Shown: positions 33,625-43,010, counted from the first letter of the stretch. The stretch is DNA of 46,708 bases from an uncultured Prevotella sp. (GCA_937898715.1 CALEKA010000107.1:1-46708), one strand, 5' to 3'. The notes: generated by a model from the sequence alone, not told the origin. Program-made: numbers and translations.

Positions 33625-34743
33625 ATGAAGCGCAGTTGGTATTTTCTAATTTGCATCGTGTTTCTATTGTGCGTCAATTGTCATTTCAGGCTGATGGCGC
33701 AGTCTTTGTCTTCTTTAAAGATTATTGACGCTCAGTTTTTTGACAAAAAAACAAGTAAGCCTTGTTATTACGTTGGAGCGAATCTGGGAGACATATCAAC
33801 TATCATAAAATTAGGTAAAGCTGACAGAGCTAAAGTGATTAACTACACAGCTTTGTCTTTAAAGAAATTAGGGATAAAGTACGCTGCTATATCGTTGCAA
33901 GGAATGGCAGATTCTTGCACAAATAAGAGTGCAGAAATTGCTGCTCTTGACGAGTTATTGAAGCACTTTGAGAAGCAACATATAGATGTGACAATAGGCA
34001 TTCCTATCCCAGATCTTAACAATCATGATAATTATGAGAACAAAATACAGGAGCTAATTAGAAGGTATACCAGTACCAACTCTAAGGGAAATTCTTATAC
34101 AAACTCTATAATAGCATGGAAACTCTACAAGCAGCCAACATCACAAGAGACACAAGAAACATTCTATCCGCATATAAGCCAAATAGTCTCTTGGATAAAA
34201 TCCATTGATAATGAACGCATGTTGACTGTATCTATTCCAATTCCAACAGACAACGAGAAAGAGCAAAATTTTCAATCCATCATGGATACGGATGGCGTAG
34301 ATTTTGTTTCGATCATTACCAACCCTTATGAAATAGGATGGGTTACTCCCTCAAACTTGTTCAGTGGACTGGCACGAGTATATATTCGCATGGACGAACG
34401 GCTGGATGCATGTAATCGTATAGCCCAACGCGTGGGGAAACCATATATACTTGACGACGTATCTTATCCACGCGATGCCATGGCACGCAGTATTGGTACA
34501 CTTTCTGACGCACGCGATTCATTCCTAAACTATATTTTTCGTAAACTTTCTGATTCTTTTCAATCTCAAGCACCTCTCTCTGCTATATTATTTAATTACG
34601 ACCTTTTAAATAGCACTACAGCCGATGATAGCGACGATAAAAATGATGCTACCCAACAAAACGATTGGAAGACTAAAGCCATCTTTCCTACAGATCAAAA
34701 GAGCTTAGAGATTGTCAGTTCTGCGATAAATAGCTTAAAATAA
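33625..34743 (+). CDS. Exported GH5-like protein lacking catalytic glutamates
   Basis: The 372-residue protein has a signal peptide (about 1-25, MAQ near the cut; a Cys at 19 lies inside the hydrophobic segment). A TIM-barrel layout like GH5 subfamily 7 beta-mannanases follows: KPCYYVGANLGD (46-56), IIAWKLYKQP (162-171), IGWVTPSNLFSGL (237-249) and GKPYILDDVSYPRDA (271-285). In active relatives these read AWxxxNEP and KPxxxEEFGxPRD. Here the acid/base Glu is Gln170 and the nucleophile position is Asp278. The HxW of strand 6 is also lost. Hydrolase activity is therefore unlikely, and carbohydrate binding is possible. Confidence 0.75.
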   Translation: MKRSWYFLICIVFLLCVNCHFRLMAQSLSSLKIIDAQFFDKKTSKPCYYVGANLGDISTIIKLGKADRAKVINYTALSLKKLGIKYAAISLQGMADSCTNKSAEIAALDELLKHFEKQHIDVTIGIPIPDLNNHDNYENKIQELIRRYTSTNSKGNSYTNSIIAWKLYKQPTSQETQETFYPHISQIVSWIKSIDNERMLTVSIPIPTDNEKEQNFQSIMDTDGVDFVSIITNPYEIGWVTPSNLFSGLARVYIRMDERLDACNRIAQRVGKPYILDDVSYPRDAMARSIGTLSDARDSFLNYIFRKLSDSFQSQAPLSAILFNYDLLNSTTADDSDDKNDATQQNDWKTKAIFPTDQKSLEIVSSAINSLK

Positions 34744-34812
34744 GCGAGGTGCCTATCGAAATAGATTTAACTTGTAATTTCTTGATTTCCAAGTTGATTA
34801 ACGGCAACACTT

Positions 34813-34835
34813 ATAGCTCTGATAAAGCATCAAAA
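34813..34835 (+). repeat. Short dispersed element, copy 2
   Basis: It matches 26206-26228 with two differences over 23 bp. In both places a 22-23-bp-period array lies within about 170 bp. The internal hairpin of copy 1 is partly broken here (GCTCT-GAT-AAAGC). Confidence 0.6.
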
Positions 34836-34849
34836 TCATGAAACTCTAA

Positions 34850-34979
34850 CGATCTTCATCATAGAGAGCTAACGATGAAGATCATTAGAGCTTACGATGA
34901 AGATCATTAGAACTTAACGATGAAGATCATTAGAACTTAACGATGAAGATCATTAAAGCACTATAATCTTCATCGTTAA
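34850..34979. repeat. 22/23-bp tandem array with inverted ends
   Basis: Four units of the form ACGATGAAGATCATTAGA start at 34872, 34894, 34917 and 34940 (periods 22, 23, 23). On the left GATCTTCATC (34851-34860) and on the right ATCTTCATCGTTAA (34966-34979) are inverted partial units. The last unit and the right end form a perfect 14-bp stem (34937-34950 with 34966-34979). The array fills the convergent gap between the GH5-like and TPR genes and may double as a bidirectional terminator. The rest of 34744-35118 shows nothing further. Confidence 0.88.
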
Positions 34980-35118
34980 AGTATCATGGTTAAGCCTGTG
35001 TATAGTCAGAAAAATCTGGCATTTTTAAGATACGCAGAGGGAGCTAACAAATTGCAACAATGTTCTTCAAAGTTGCTCAATCAAACACTTCAATCTGCTT
35101 TGACCACTTGAAAACTGA

Positions 35119-36525
35119 TTATATATCCAAATCAAGAAAAGCTATGAGTTCAGCGAGACTATTAACCTTTACCTCCTTACTAAAAAGGTTCATTAGTAAT
35201 TCGGGCGCGCAAGATGTTGCAAAAGTAATTTGATAGGTTAATTCATCTTTTTCACCCATCTTATACATAGCGTATGCTATGTAAGCATGAAGATCTACGT
35301 AATGCTTCTCTTCGGCACAGCCAGCAAGTGTGTTCCAAAGATGGAAAGCCTCTCTATAACATGCATTTTCAATAAGGATCTGAGCTACGGCATAAAAATC
35401 TTTATCCGAGAGGTTGGGGCAAGCGATTGCCTGTGAAAGTTCAAATGCAGCTTGTTCCTTAACATTGAAAGCGAACATCAAATTCGCCAACTGTACATAA
35501 GGTTCAAATGGCGACCCACCCGACAGGCAGGAGAGCATAATATCTTCAGCCTCTGTATACAACCCCATAGAAACATATAAATATGCGAGGTTTCCTATCA
35601 GCCTTGCCCTATCTGGCGAATCAACAGGGCAAAGCTTCAGTGATTCTTGAAAATGTCTTAGGGCTTTTTCTGGTTGTTTGAGGATGAAAAGTTGCTCACC
35701 AGCTCTTAGATGAAATTCATAATTATCTGGTAAAAGACGAATGCATTCCATGCAAAGTCGGAGTGTCTCTTCTGGTGTTTTGACGCACGACATAGCATAA
35801 ATTTTGAGCACCATAGCACGACTATTCTGTTCATCAATTGCCAAAGCATAGTCACAACTTACGATTGAGTCTTCTACCTTGTTACATTTCTGCTGAATAT
35901 CAGCCAATCGGACCCATGCCTCAGCATCGTAAGGCGACTCATCAACTATGTCATTACAAATATTAAGGCACTTGTCGAATTCCTGCATTGTATAATAGCA
36001 TTCTGTAAGCAATTCGTCCACCCTTCTGCGAAATTTGTATTTCTTCGGGATAACAAGTAGTAATCCCGCGGCACGCTTCACAAAGCCATAGTCAACCATG
36101 ATTTCTGCTAAATCCAGATACCAGTCATAGTCTTCCTCCCGTAATACAGCGGGTAAGCAATTGGTGATTCGTTTTATAGCTCGTGAGGTGCATGCTGAAG
36201 CGACATCCGCCTCGGCATAAAACAACTGCACATCTCGATGCGCCTGGTTAGGAATGCGCTTGATAATATTCGATGCTTCCGCCCATTTCCCTTTGGCTTT
36301 TAGTCTATATGCTTTGACAATAAGCACATCTTCACTATCTGGATGTAGGCGTTCCGCAAATCGCATGATGCGTTCTACATCATAGTCGCGATTATTTTTC
36401 TCATAATAAGCCTCAATATCCATTAAGACAGAGGCGTCCATATAGAAATCTTCGCCATTTTCAATCTTGCGTTCATACTCTTCGATCGCTTCACGCAAAT
36501 ATTTATTATCGCTATCGTTATTCAT
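35119..36525 (-). CDS. Tetratricopeptide-repeat protein
   Basis: The 468-residue soluble protein has no signal peptide and is built of helical TPR-like repeats through most of its length. Clear units include YDVERIMRFAERLHPDSEDV, PYDAEAWVRLADIQQ, EFHLRAGEQLFILKQPEKAL and ARLIGNLAYLYVSMGLYTEA. Such proteins are scaffolds for protein-protein contacts. I cannot name a partner. It is downstream of glnS, with a hairpin in the 110-bp gap, so it may be read partly from that operon. Confidence 0.8.
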   Translation of the reverse strand: MNNDSDNKYLREAIEEYERKIENGEDFYMDASVLMDIEAYYEKNNRDYDVERIMRFAERLHPDSEDVLIVKAYRLKAKGKWAEASNIIKRIPNQAHRDVQLFYAEADVASACTSRAIKRITNCLPAVLREEDYDWYLDLAEIMVDYGFVKRAAGLLLVIPKKYKFRRRVDELLTECYYTMQEFDKCLNICNDIVDESPYDAEAWVRLADIQQKCNKVEDSIVSCDYALAIDEQNSRAMVLKIYAMSCVKTPEETLRLCMECIRLLPDNYEFHLRAGEQLFILKQPEKALRHFQESLKLCPVDSPDRARLIGNLAYLYVSMGLYTEAEDIMLSCLSGGSPFEPYVQLANLMFAFNVKEQAAFELSQAIACPNLSDKDFYAVAQILIENACYREAFHLWNTLAGCAEEKHYVDLHAYIAYAMYKMGEKDELTYQITFATSCAPELLMNLFSKEVKVNSLAELIAFLDLDI

Positions 36526-36546
36526 GGTCAGTAACTAAATTAAATA

Positions 36547-36601
36547 GGCTACGCTGAAAAGGAATACTTCTATCATCAAAGTTTCCCCATTCAGCGTAGC
36601 C
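36547..36601 (-). terminator. Terminator after glnS
   Basis: A perfect 12-bp stem GGCTACGCTGAA / TTCAGCGTAGCC lies 35 bp past the glnS stop. Only a broken T-rich tract follows, so readthrough into the TPR gene is possible. Confidence 0.7.
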
Positions 36602-36635
36602 CTAATTTTTCAAATCTAAAGAAAAGCAGAGAATA

Positions 36636-38339
36636 TTATTTCTTTTTTGCCCAAGTATCCTTAAGACCTACCGTACGATTGAATACTAAATGGCCGGGTG
36701 TTGAATTCTTGTCTGCTGTGAAATATCCTGTGCGTTGGAATTGCAGATAGCGATTGCCTGTAGGATTCTCTGCTGCGAATTTCTCTACATAGCAATTGCT
36801 AAGAACCTTGAGTGAGTCAGGATTAAGCAGTTCGCGGAAGTCACGATCGTCAGCTGAGGGATTCTCCACACTGAACAAGCGATCATAAAGTCGAACTTCA
36901 GCAGGAACACTATGTGCTACGCTTACCCAATGGAGTGTACCTTTGACCTTACGATTAGCTCCTTCCATGCCACTCTTGCTTGTAGGATCATATTCTGCAT
37001 AAATTTCCTCAATTGTTCCATCAGCGGCTTTCTTGCATCCTGTGCATTTTACGATGTACGCATTCTTCAAACGCACCTCTTTGCCTGGAACCATTCTGAA
37101 GAATTTCTTGGGAGCATCTTCCATGAAGTCAGCACGTTCCATCCAAAGTTCACGGCTAAATGTGATGGTGTGTGTGCCATCTTCCTCTCGCTCAGGATTG
37201 TTGATAGCTTCCATCTCCTCAGTCTGCCCCTCAGGATAGTTGATAATGATTAGCTTAACCGGATCAAGTACTGCGCTCACACGAAGTGCACGTGCATTCA
37301 GATCTTCACGAGCAGCTGCTTCGAGCATAGCATAATCGTTGAGAGCATCAAACTTTGTATAGCCTATCATATCGATAAACTTGCGCACTGCTTCAGGTGA
37401 GTAACCACGACGACGCAATCCACATACAGTCGGCATACGAGGATCATCCCAACCATCTACCAAATGCTCTTGTACAAGAGCGAGAAGTTTGCGCTTCGAC
37501 ATAACAGTATAAGTCAAGTTAAGACGATTGAACTCATACTGACGTGGGCGATTGTCATCCAAATCTTTGCCTTCCTTCAACTCATCGATAAAGTGATCGT
37601 AAAGGGGACGATGGGGTACAAATTCGAGCGTACAGATAGAGTGGGTTACTCCTTCAAAGTAGTCGCTTTGTCCGTGGGCAAAATCGTACATAGGATAAAC
37701 TTTCCACTTATTGCCCGTACGATGATGCTCTTTATTGATGATACGATAGATTATCGGATCACGGAAGTGCATATTAGGATTAGCCATATCTATCTTTGCA
37801 CGAAGCACCATGGCTCCTTCAGCAATTTCACCCTTATTCATCTTCTCGAAAAGTTCAAGACTTTCTTCAATGGGGCGATTACGATAAGGGCTTTCCACAC
37901 CAGGCTGAGTAGGGGTACCTTTCTGAGCAGCAATCTCTTCGCTTGTCTGCTCATCCACGTATGCTTTACCTTCTTTAATCAGACGAATGGCGAAATCCCA
38001 TAACTGTTGGAAATAATCAGAAGCGTGGTAGATATTACCCCACTTGAATCCAAGCCATTGGATATCTTCTTTGATGGCGTCAACGTATTCTGTATCTTCC
38101 TTTTGAGGATTTGTATCGTCAAAGCGGAGGTTACATACACCACCAAACTTCTTTGCTACGCCAAAGTCCATACAGATGGCTTTCGCATGGCCAATATGTA
38201 AGTAGCCATTGGGCTCTGGCGGGAAACGTGTTTGGAGTCGTCCCCCGTTTTTTCCTTCCTTGAGGTCGTTGGCTACAATCTGCTCGATAAAGTTCAAGCT
38301 TTTCTTTTCTGTGCTTTCGCTATTATTTGTTTCTGTCAT
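36636..38339 (-). CDS. glnS: Glutaminyl-tRNA synthetase
   Basis: The 567-residue class I synthetase charges tRNA-Gln directly. The ATG at 38339 is preferred over a TTG two codons upstream. The HIGH motif is in PPEPNGYLHIGHAKAI (about 40-55) and the KMSKS loop appears as VMSKRK. The C-terminal beta-barrel anticodon-binding domain is complete (ERADFMEDAPKKFFRMVPG, then RTGYFTADKNS). It starts 21 bp after the recQ stop, suggesting a recQ-glnS transcript. GlnRS occurs in only some bacterial lineages. Confidence 0.96.
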   Translation of the reverse strand: MTETNNSESTEKKSLNFIEQIVANDLKEGKNGGRLQTRFPPEPNGYLHIGHAKAICMDFGVAKKFGGVCNLRFDDTNPQKEDTEYVDAIKEDIQWLGFKWGNIYHASDYFQQLWDFAIRLIKEGKAYVDEQTSEEIAAQKGTPTQPGVESPYRNRPIEESLELFEKMNKGEIAEGAMVLRAKIDMANPNMHFRDPIIYRIINKEHHRTGNKWKVYPMYDFAHGQSDYFEGVTHSICTLEFVPHRPLYDHFIDELKEGKDLDDNRPRQYEFNRLNLTYTVMSKRKLLALVQEHLVDGWDDPRMPTVCGLRRRGYSPEAVRKFIDMIGYTKFDALNDYAMLEAAAREDLNARALRVSAVLDPVKLIIINYPEGQTEEMEAINNPEREEDGTHTITFSRELWMERADFMEDAPKKFFRMVPGKEVRLKNAYIVKCTGCKKAADGTIEEIYAEYDPTSKSGMEGANRKVKGTLHWVSVAHSVPAEVRLYDRLFSVENPSADDRDFRELLNPDSLKVLSNCYVEKFAAENPTGNRYLQFQRTGYFTADKNSTPGHLVFNRTVGLKDTWAKKK

Positions 38340-38360
38340 AATCAATAAATCGTGAAAGGC

Positions 38361-40538
38361 TTAATTAGCCATTTCTGAGATGAACTTAATACGGACAAGA
38401 CGTATTTCTTCTTCCGTGTAGTCGTCGCCCAATTCGTCAAGAGCTTCGTCCAAATCGTCCGTTTCGCTTTCTTTAAAGTATTGGTAGATATCCTCTACAT
38501 GATCATCATCGATTACATCCTCTATAAAGTAGTCAATGTTGATTTTTGTACCAGAATAGACTATCGCTTCAATTTCATCAAGCAATTCGTCGAATTCTAT
38601 ACCATTCGCGACTGCTATATCATCAAGTGCTACCTTGCGATCAATACTATGGATAATTCCGACTTTGATCTTCGACTTGTTGACGGTAGTACGTATACGC
38701 AGGTCCTCAGGTCGTTCTATTTCGTTTTCTTCGCAATGCTTTTTGATGAGTTTGCAGAAATCCTGACCATATCGCTTGGCCTTACCAGCACCAACACCTG
38801 GAATATTCTGCAATTCTTCAAGAGTCTGCGGATAGATAGTGGCCATTGCTTCCAAAGAGTTGTCCTGGAATATTACGTAGGGAGGGACATCAAGCTCTGC
38901 CGACATTTTCTTGCGCAACTCCTTAAGCATCTTGAAGAGTGCTGGATCAACAGCGAAATTGGCTTCTTCTTGAATTTCTGCCTCAGCTTCTTCCTCAAAG
39001 TTGCGATCTTCACTTATCATAAATGATTGTGGCTTCTTCAAGAATTTGTGTCCTGCTTCCGTTACTTTGAGAACACCATAATTATTGACGTCTTTATCAA
39101 GATAGCCAGAGATTAAAGCCTGTCGAATGACTGCATTCAGTTTGCGTTCGTCAGAGTCTTCAGCGCATCCAAATTCTTCCAATTGGTCGTGGTGATAAGC
39201 ACAAACTTCCTCTGTACGATTTCCGAGTAGGACATCCTTAATATAATCATCACAGAAGTTCTCCTTTGTAGCAAGGATAACTTCTAACACTTTCATCAAA
39301 TCTTTTTTAGCTTCCACTTTTTGTTTAGGGTGTAAACAGTTGTCACAATTTCCGCAGTTGTCTTTGTCGTATGTCTCTCCGAAATAGTGAAGGAGCAATT
39401 TACGGCGACATACAGAACTTTCAGCATATGCTGCGGTCTCTTTCAAGAGTTGTCGACCGATGTCCTGTTCAGCCACCGGTTTTCCCTCCATGAATTTTTC
39501 TAGTTTTTGTAAGTCTTTGCGTGAATAGAATGCGATGCACTTTCCTTCTCCTCCGTCACGTCCTGCACGACCGGTTTCCTGATAGTATCCTTCGAGACTT
39601 TTGGGGATATCATAGTGTATCACAAAGCGAACATCTGGCTTATCGATGCCCATACCAAATGCTATGGTTGCAACAATCACATTGATACGTTCCATCAAGA
39701 AGTCGTCTTGCGTCTGTGATCGAGTGGCAGCGTCCATGCCTGCATGATAAGCTTGTGCCTTAATATTGTTCATGCGTAAAACTTCTGCCAATTCTTCCAC
39801 TTTCTTACGACTCAAGCAATATATAATGCCACTTCTTTCAGGACCTTGCTTGATAAACTTGATGATGTCGCGATCTATGTCTTTCGTCTTTGGACGAATT
39901 TCATAATAGAGGTTAGGACGATTAAATGAGCTCTTGAATTTATCAGCATCTGTTATTCCTAAATTCTTCATAATGTCGGTTGCTACTTTTTCGGTAGCTG
40001 TCGCCGTAAGTGCGATAACAGGTGCATTGCCGATCTCATTGATTATAGGACGAATTTTCCTATACTCAGGACGGAAGTCGTGCCCCCATTCTGAGATACA
40101 ATGTGCTTCATCTATTGCATAGAATGATATTTTTACAGACTTCAGAAATTCTATGTTACTTTCTTTAGTCAGTGATTCAGGAGCAACGTATAGAAGTTTT
40201 GTAACTCCTTTTCTTATATCGTCCTTTACCTTCTCTATTTGACTGCGAGTTAGAGACGAATTGATAAAATGTGCTATGCCATCATCTTGACTCATATGTC
40301 TGATTGCATCCACTTGATTCTTCATCAAGGCAATAAGTGGAGAAATTACAATCGCAGTACCTTCCATAATAAGGGAAGGCAATTGATAGCACAATGATTT
40401 ACCTCCGCCCGTAGGCATAAGTACAAAGACATTGTGTCCGCTCAATAGCGATTTGATAATTTGCTCTTGATTGCTCTTGAATGTATCGAAACCAAAATGT
40501 TCCTTCAACACTTTTTTCAATTCGTATTCTTCCTTCAT
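38361..40538 (-). CDS. recQ: ATP-dependent DNA helicase RecQ
   Basis: The 725-residue 3'-5' DNA helicase acts in recombination and fork repair. Motifs: FNQ-type FKSNQEQI (about 19-26), MPTGGGKSLCYQLP (Walker A), AIDEAHCISEWGHDFRPEY (DEAH and aromatic loop), and HYDIPKSLEGYYQETGRAGRDG (motif VI). A zinc-binding set CRRKLLLHYFGE..CGNCDNC and an RQC domain follow. An HRDC domain (LEELQNIPGVGAGKAKRYG) and an acidic C-terminal extension of about 100 residues rich in DD/EE complete it. Confidence 0.97.
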   Translation of the reverse strand: MKEEYELKKVLKEHFGFDTFKSNQEQIIKSLLSGHNVFVLMPTGGGKSLCYQLPSLIMEGTAIVISPLIALMKNQVDAIRHMSQDDGIAHFINSSLTRSQIEKVKDDIRKGVTKLLYVAPESLTKESNIEFLKSVKISFYAIDEAHCISEWGHDFRPEYRKIRPIINEIGNAPVIALTATATEKVATDIMKNLGITDADKFKSSFNRPNLYYEIRPKTKDIDRDIIKFIKQGPERSGIIYCLSRKKVEELAEVLRMNNIKAQAYHAGMDAATRSQTQDDFLMERINVIVATIAFGMGIDKPDVRFVIHYDIPKSLEGYYQETGRAGRDGGEGKCIAFYSRKDLQKLEKFMEGKPVAEQDIGRQLLKETAAYAESSVCRRKLLLHYFGETYDKDNCGNCDNCLHPKQKVEAKKDLMKVLEVILATKENFCDDYIKDVLLGNRTEEVCAYHHDQLEEFGCAEDSDERKLNAVIRQALISGYLDKDVNNYGVLKVTEAGHKFLKKPQSFMISEDRNFEEEAEAEIQEEANFAVDPALFKMLKELRKKMSAELDVPPYVIFQDNSLEAMATIYPQTLEELQNIPGVGAGKAKRYGQDFCKLIKKHCEENEIERPEDLRIRTTVNKSKIKVGIIHSIDRKVALDDIAVANGIEFDELLDEIEAIVYSGTKINIDYFIEDVIDDDHVEDIYQYFKESETDDLDEALDELGDDYTEEEIRLVRIKFISEMAN

Positions 40539-40621
40539 AGCTTTCCTTGGTTGCTTAGAGGTTAGGAAATGAAAGCGTTCATTTTTTTTACGTCATGAAG
40601 AGCTCTCATTATTTACCTAAG

Positions 40622-40629
40622 CAAAGGTA
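40622..40629 (-). promoter_or_regulatory. -7 box of recQ
   Basis: TACCTTTG on the minus strand is an exact TAnnTTTG, 84 bp before the recQ ATG. TTTC, one base off TTTG, lies 19 bp upstream. Confidence 0.6.
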
Positions 40630-40725
40630 TAACAATTTTCTTGATAATGAAATATTGTATATCTATTTTTATAGTGCTTTTTTCGTATAAATATCATATA
40701 GGTGGGAGAGATAGTAGAGAAACAA

Positions 40726-40774
40726 GCAAGGCACGAAGTAATATTCCTTATTAGGAATTTGCCTCATGCCTTGC
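40726..40774 (-). terminator. Terminator after clpX
   Basis: GCAAGGCA and TGCCTTGC form a perfect outer 8-bp stem, and ATTCC/GGAAT forms an inner one. It begins 36 bp past the clpX stop. Confidence 0.7.
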
Positions 40775-40810
40775 CTATTCTACTTGATTATTATGTACTA
40801 AAGCGCAAAA

Positions 40811-42070
40811 TCAGCTTAGCTTACCATGCTTTTCCATTTGTTGTTCGGCATATTCTTTTGAAACCTCAAATTCTTTTTTGTCGGTTGAAGGAATTTCAAA
40901 CATAGCATCCATCATGATAGTCTCAACGATAGAACGTAAGCCACGAGCTCCCAACTTAAACTCTACTGCTTTATCTACAATATAATCTAAAGCGCCTTGA
41001 GTAAACGTAAGTTTCACTCCATCTATATCAAACAGTTTGGTATACTGGCGGATAATAGAATTCTTAGGCTCTACAAGAATACGTGCCAGAGCTTCTTTAT
41101 CTAATGGATTGAGGTAAGTAAGAATAGGCAGACGGCCAATGATTTCGGGAATCAAACCAAATGATTTTAAATCTTGTGGCTCGATATAACGCATCAAATT
41201 CTTTGGATCAATCTTCTTAGCATTCTGTACGGAATTATACCCTACAGTATGAGCGTTAAGTCGCTGCGCAATTCGCTTTTCTATACCATCGAATGCACCT
41301 CCACAGATGAAGAGGATATTGCGAGTGTCTACATGCACGTAGTCTTGATCTGGATGTTTACGACCACCCTTAGGCGGAACATTTACCATGGTTCCTTCCA
41401 AGAGTTTGAGTAAGCCTTGCTGAACACCCTCACCGCTTACGTCACGAGTAATCGATGGATTATCAGCCTTTCTCGCAATTTTGTCGATTTCATCAATAAA
41501 GACAATACCTCTTTCTGCCTTCTCTACATCGTAGTCAGCCACCTGAAGCAGACGTGATAGAATGCTTTCTACATCTTCGCCTACATAACCTGCTTCCGTA
41601 AAGACTGTTGCATCGACAATAGTAAAGGGCACATTCAGCAACTTAGCAATGGTACGAGCTAAGAGCGTTTTACCCGTACCAGTGGATCCAACCATGATGA
41701 TATTCGACTTCTCAATCTCAACATCAGCGAACTTCTTATTAGCTACATCATGCTGAGCCAATCGCTTATAGTGATTATATACAGCCACGCTCATATAGCG
41801 CTTTGCATCATCCTGTCCTATGATATACTGGTCAAGATAATCCTTGATCTCTTTAGGCTTAGGAATATTATTAAGATCTATCTTTTCTTGTTCCTTGATA
41901 CCTTTCTTCCCGTTTGCCACTTCTCCAGGAATGTATTCCTCAAGCATGTGGTAAGCATTTTGTATGCAGTCGGAGCATATGTAGCCATTTGCACCTGTTA
42001 GCAGCATGGGTACTTCCGATTGTGATCTTCCACAGAAAGAGCACTTGGGTTCACTCTTCTTTGCGCACAT
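40811..42070 (-). CDS. clpX: ClpX, ATPase subunit of the Clp protease
   Basis: The 419-residue AAA+ unfoldase recognises substrates such as SsrA-tagged proteins and feeds them to ClpP. The N-terminal zinc-binding domain has CSFCGRSQ and CSDCIQNA (about 10-39). The ATPase core shows GSTGTGKTLLARTIA (Walker A) and IVFIDEIDKIARK (Walker B), then GGAFDGIEKRI, and the C-terminal GARGLRSIVE sensor 2 region is complete. It follows clpP by 2 bp, so the two are translationally close. Confidence 0.98.
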   Translation of the reverse strand: MCAKKSEPKCSFCGRSQSEVPMLLTGANGYICSDCIQNAYHMLEEYIPGEVANGKKGIKEQEKIDLNNIPKPKEIKDYLDQYIIGQDDAKRYMSVAVYNHYKRLAQHDVANKKFADVEIEKSNIIMVGSTGTGKTLLARTIAKLLNVPFTIVDATVFTEAGYVGEDVESILSRLLQVADYDVEKAERGIVFIDEIDKIARKADNPSITRDVSGEGVQQGLLKLLEGTMVNVPPKGGRKHPDQDYVHVDTRNILFICGGAFDGIEKRIAQRLNAHTVGYNSVQNAKKIDPKNLMRYIEPQDLKSFGLIPEIIGRLPILTYLNPLDKEALARILVEPKNSIIRQYTKLFDIDGVKLTFTQGALDYIVDKAVEFKLGARGLRSIVETIMMDAMFEIPSTDKKEFEVSKEYAEQQMEKHGKLS

Positions 42071-42072
42071 AA

Positions 42073-42756
42073 TTAGTTACTTTTCTTCTTGGGTTGAAAT
42101 ATTTGATCAATCATGCCATAATCTTTGGCCTCTTGTGCTGTCATCCAATAGTCGCGATCTGAATCAGCCCAAACCTTGTCAAAGTCTGTATGAGAGTGGT
42201 CTGCTATAATGGTGTAAAGTTCTTTCTTCAGTTTTTGAATCTCACGCGCAGTGATTTCGATATCAGAAGCTTGTCCTTGTGCGCCTCCCATAGGTTGGTG
42301 TATCATCACGCGGCTGTGGGGTAGGGCAGAACGTTTACCTTCTTGACCAGCAACGAGCAAAACGGCTGCCATTGAGGCTGCCATACCCGTACAGATTGTT
42401 GCAACATCGCTCTGAATAAATTGCATTGTATCGTAAATGCCTAATCCTGCGTATACGGAACCACCAGGTGAGTTCACGTAGATAGAGATGTCTTTCCCTG
42501 GATCTGTTGAATCAAGGTAAAGAAGTTGTGCCTGAAGCGTATTAGCCGTATAGTCGTCAATCTGCGTACCTAAGAAAATGATACGATCCATCATCAAACG
42601 TGAGAATACGTCCATTTGAGTCACATTCAATTGACGTTCTTCAAGGATGTAAGGATTGAGGTATTGGTTTTGACTCTTAATAATGTCGTCAACCACCATA
42701 GAGTTGATACCAGCCTTAGACGATGCGAATTTTTTGAAATCTGATGTAATATCCAT
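42073..42756 (-). CDS. clpP: ClpP protease subunit
   Basis: The 227-residue serine protease subunit forms the tetradecameric chamber served by ClpX. The catalytic triad is visible: S128 in TGMAASMAAVLL, H153 in SRVMIHQPMGG and D202 in DSDRDYWMTAQEA. The oxyanion region NSPGGSVYAG (95-104) is normal. The N-terminal region before about residue 35 resembles the processed propeptide area. I did not find an exact TAnnTTTG box in the 292-bp gap upstream. Confidence 0.98.
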   Translation of the reverse strand: MDITSDFKKFASSKAGINSMVVDDIIKSQNQYLNPYILEERQLNVTQMDVFSRLMMDRIIFLGTQIDDYTANTLQAQLLYLDSTDPGKDISIYVNSPGGSVYAGLGIYDTMQFIQSDVATICTGMAASMAAVLLVAGQEGKRSALPHSRVMIHQPMGGAQGQASDIEITAREIQKLKKELYTIIADHSHTDFDKVWADSDRDYWMTAQEAKDYGMIDQIFQPKKKSN

Positions 42757-42925
42757 GGTCTCTTATTTTTACTACCAACTTTTTGCTTGTATTGAAACCT
42801 GCGAAGTCAGTACTGTTTAAGATATAAGAACGAACTACTTTTCAGCAATTCAAGTATACCTAGTGTGAAGATAGGTACCAATATACGAATCCTACACATA
42901 AGGAATAAACGCAAATTTAAAACGA

Positions 42926-43010
42926 GTGTGCGAACGTGCAAATGTGTAGCTTTTAGGAAGAGGAATGATCTAAAGATCTTTCTTCCTTATACATTTGCAT
43001 ATTCGCACAC
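42926..43010. terminator. Long hairpin between tig and clpP
   Basis: GTGTGCGAA..TGCAAATGT pairs with ACATTTGCA..TTCGCACAC, broken by two mismatches. A second stem GGAAGA/TCTTCC with GATC-TAAA-GATC lies inside. The 85-nt element starts 39 bp past the tig stop and probably ends or processes the tig message. The rest of the 292-bp gap shows nothing definite. Confidence 0.7.
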
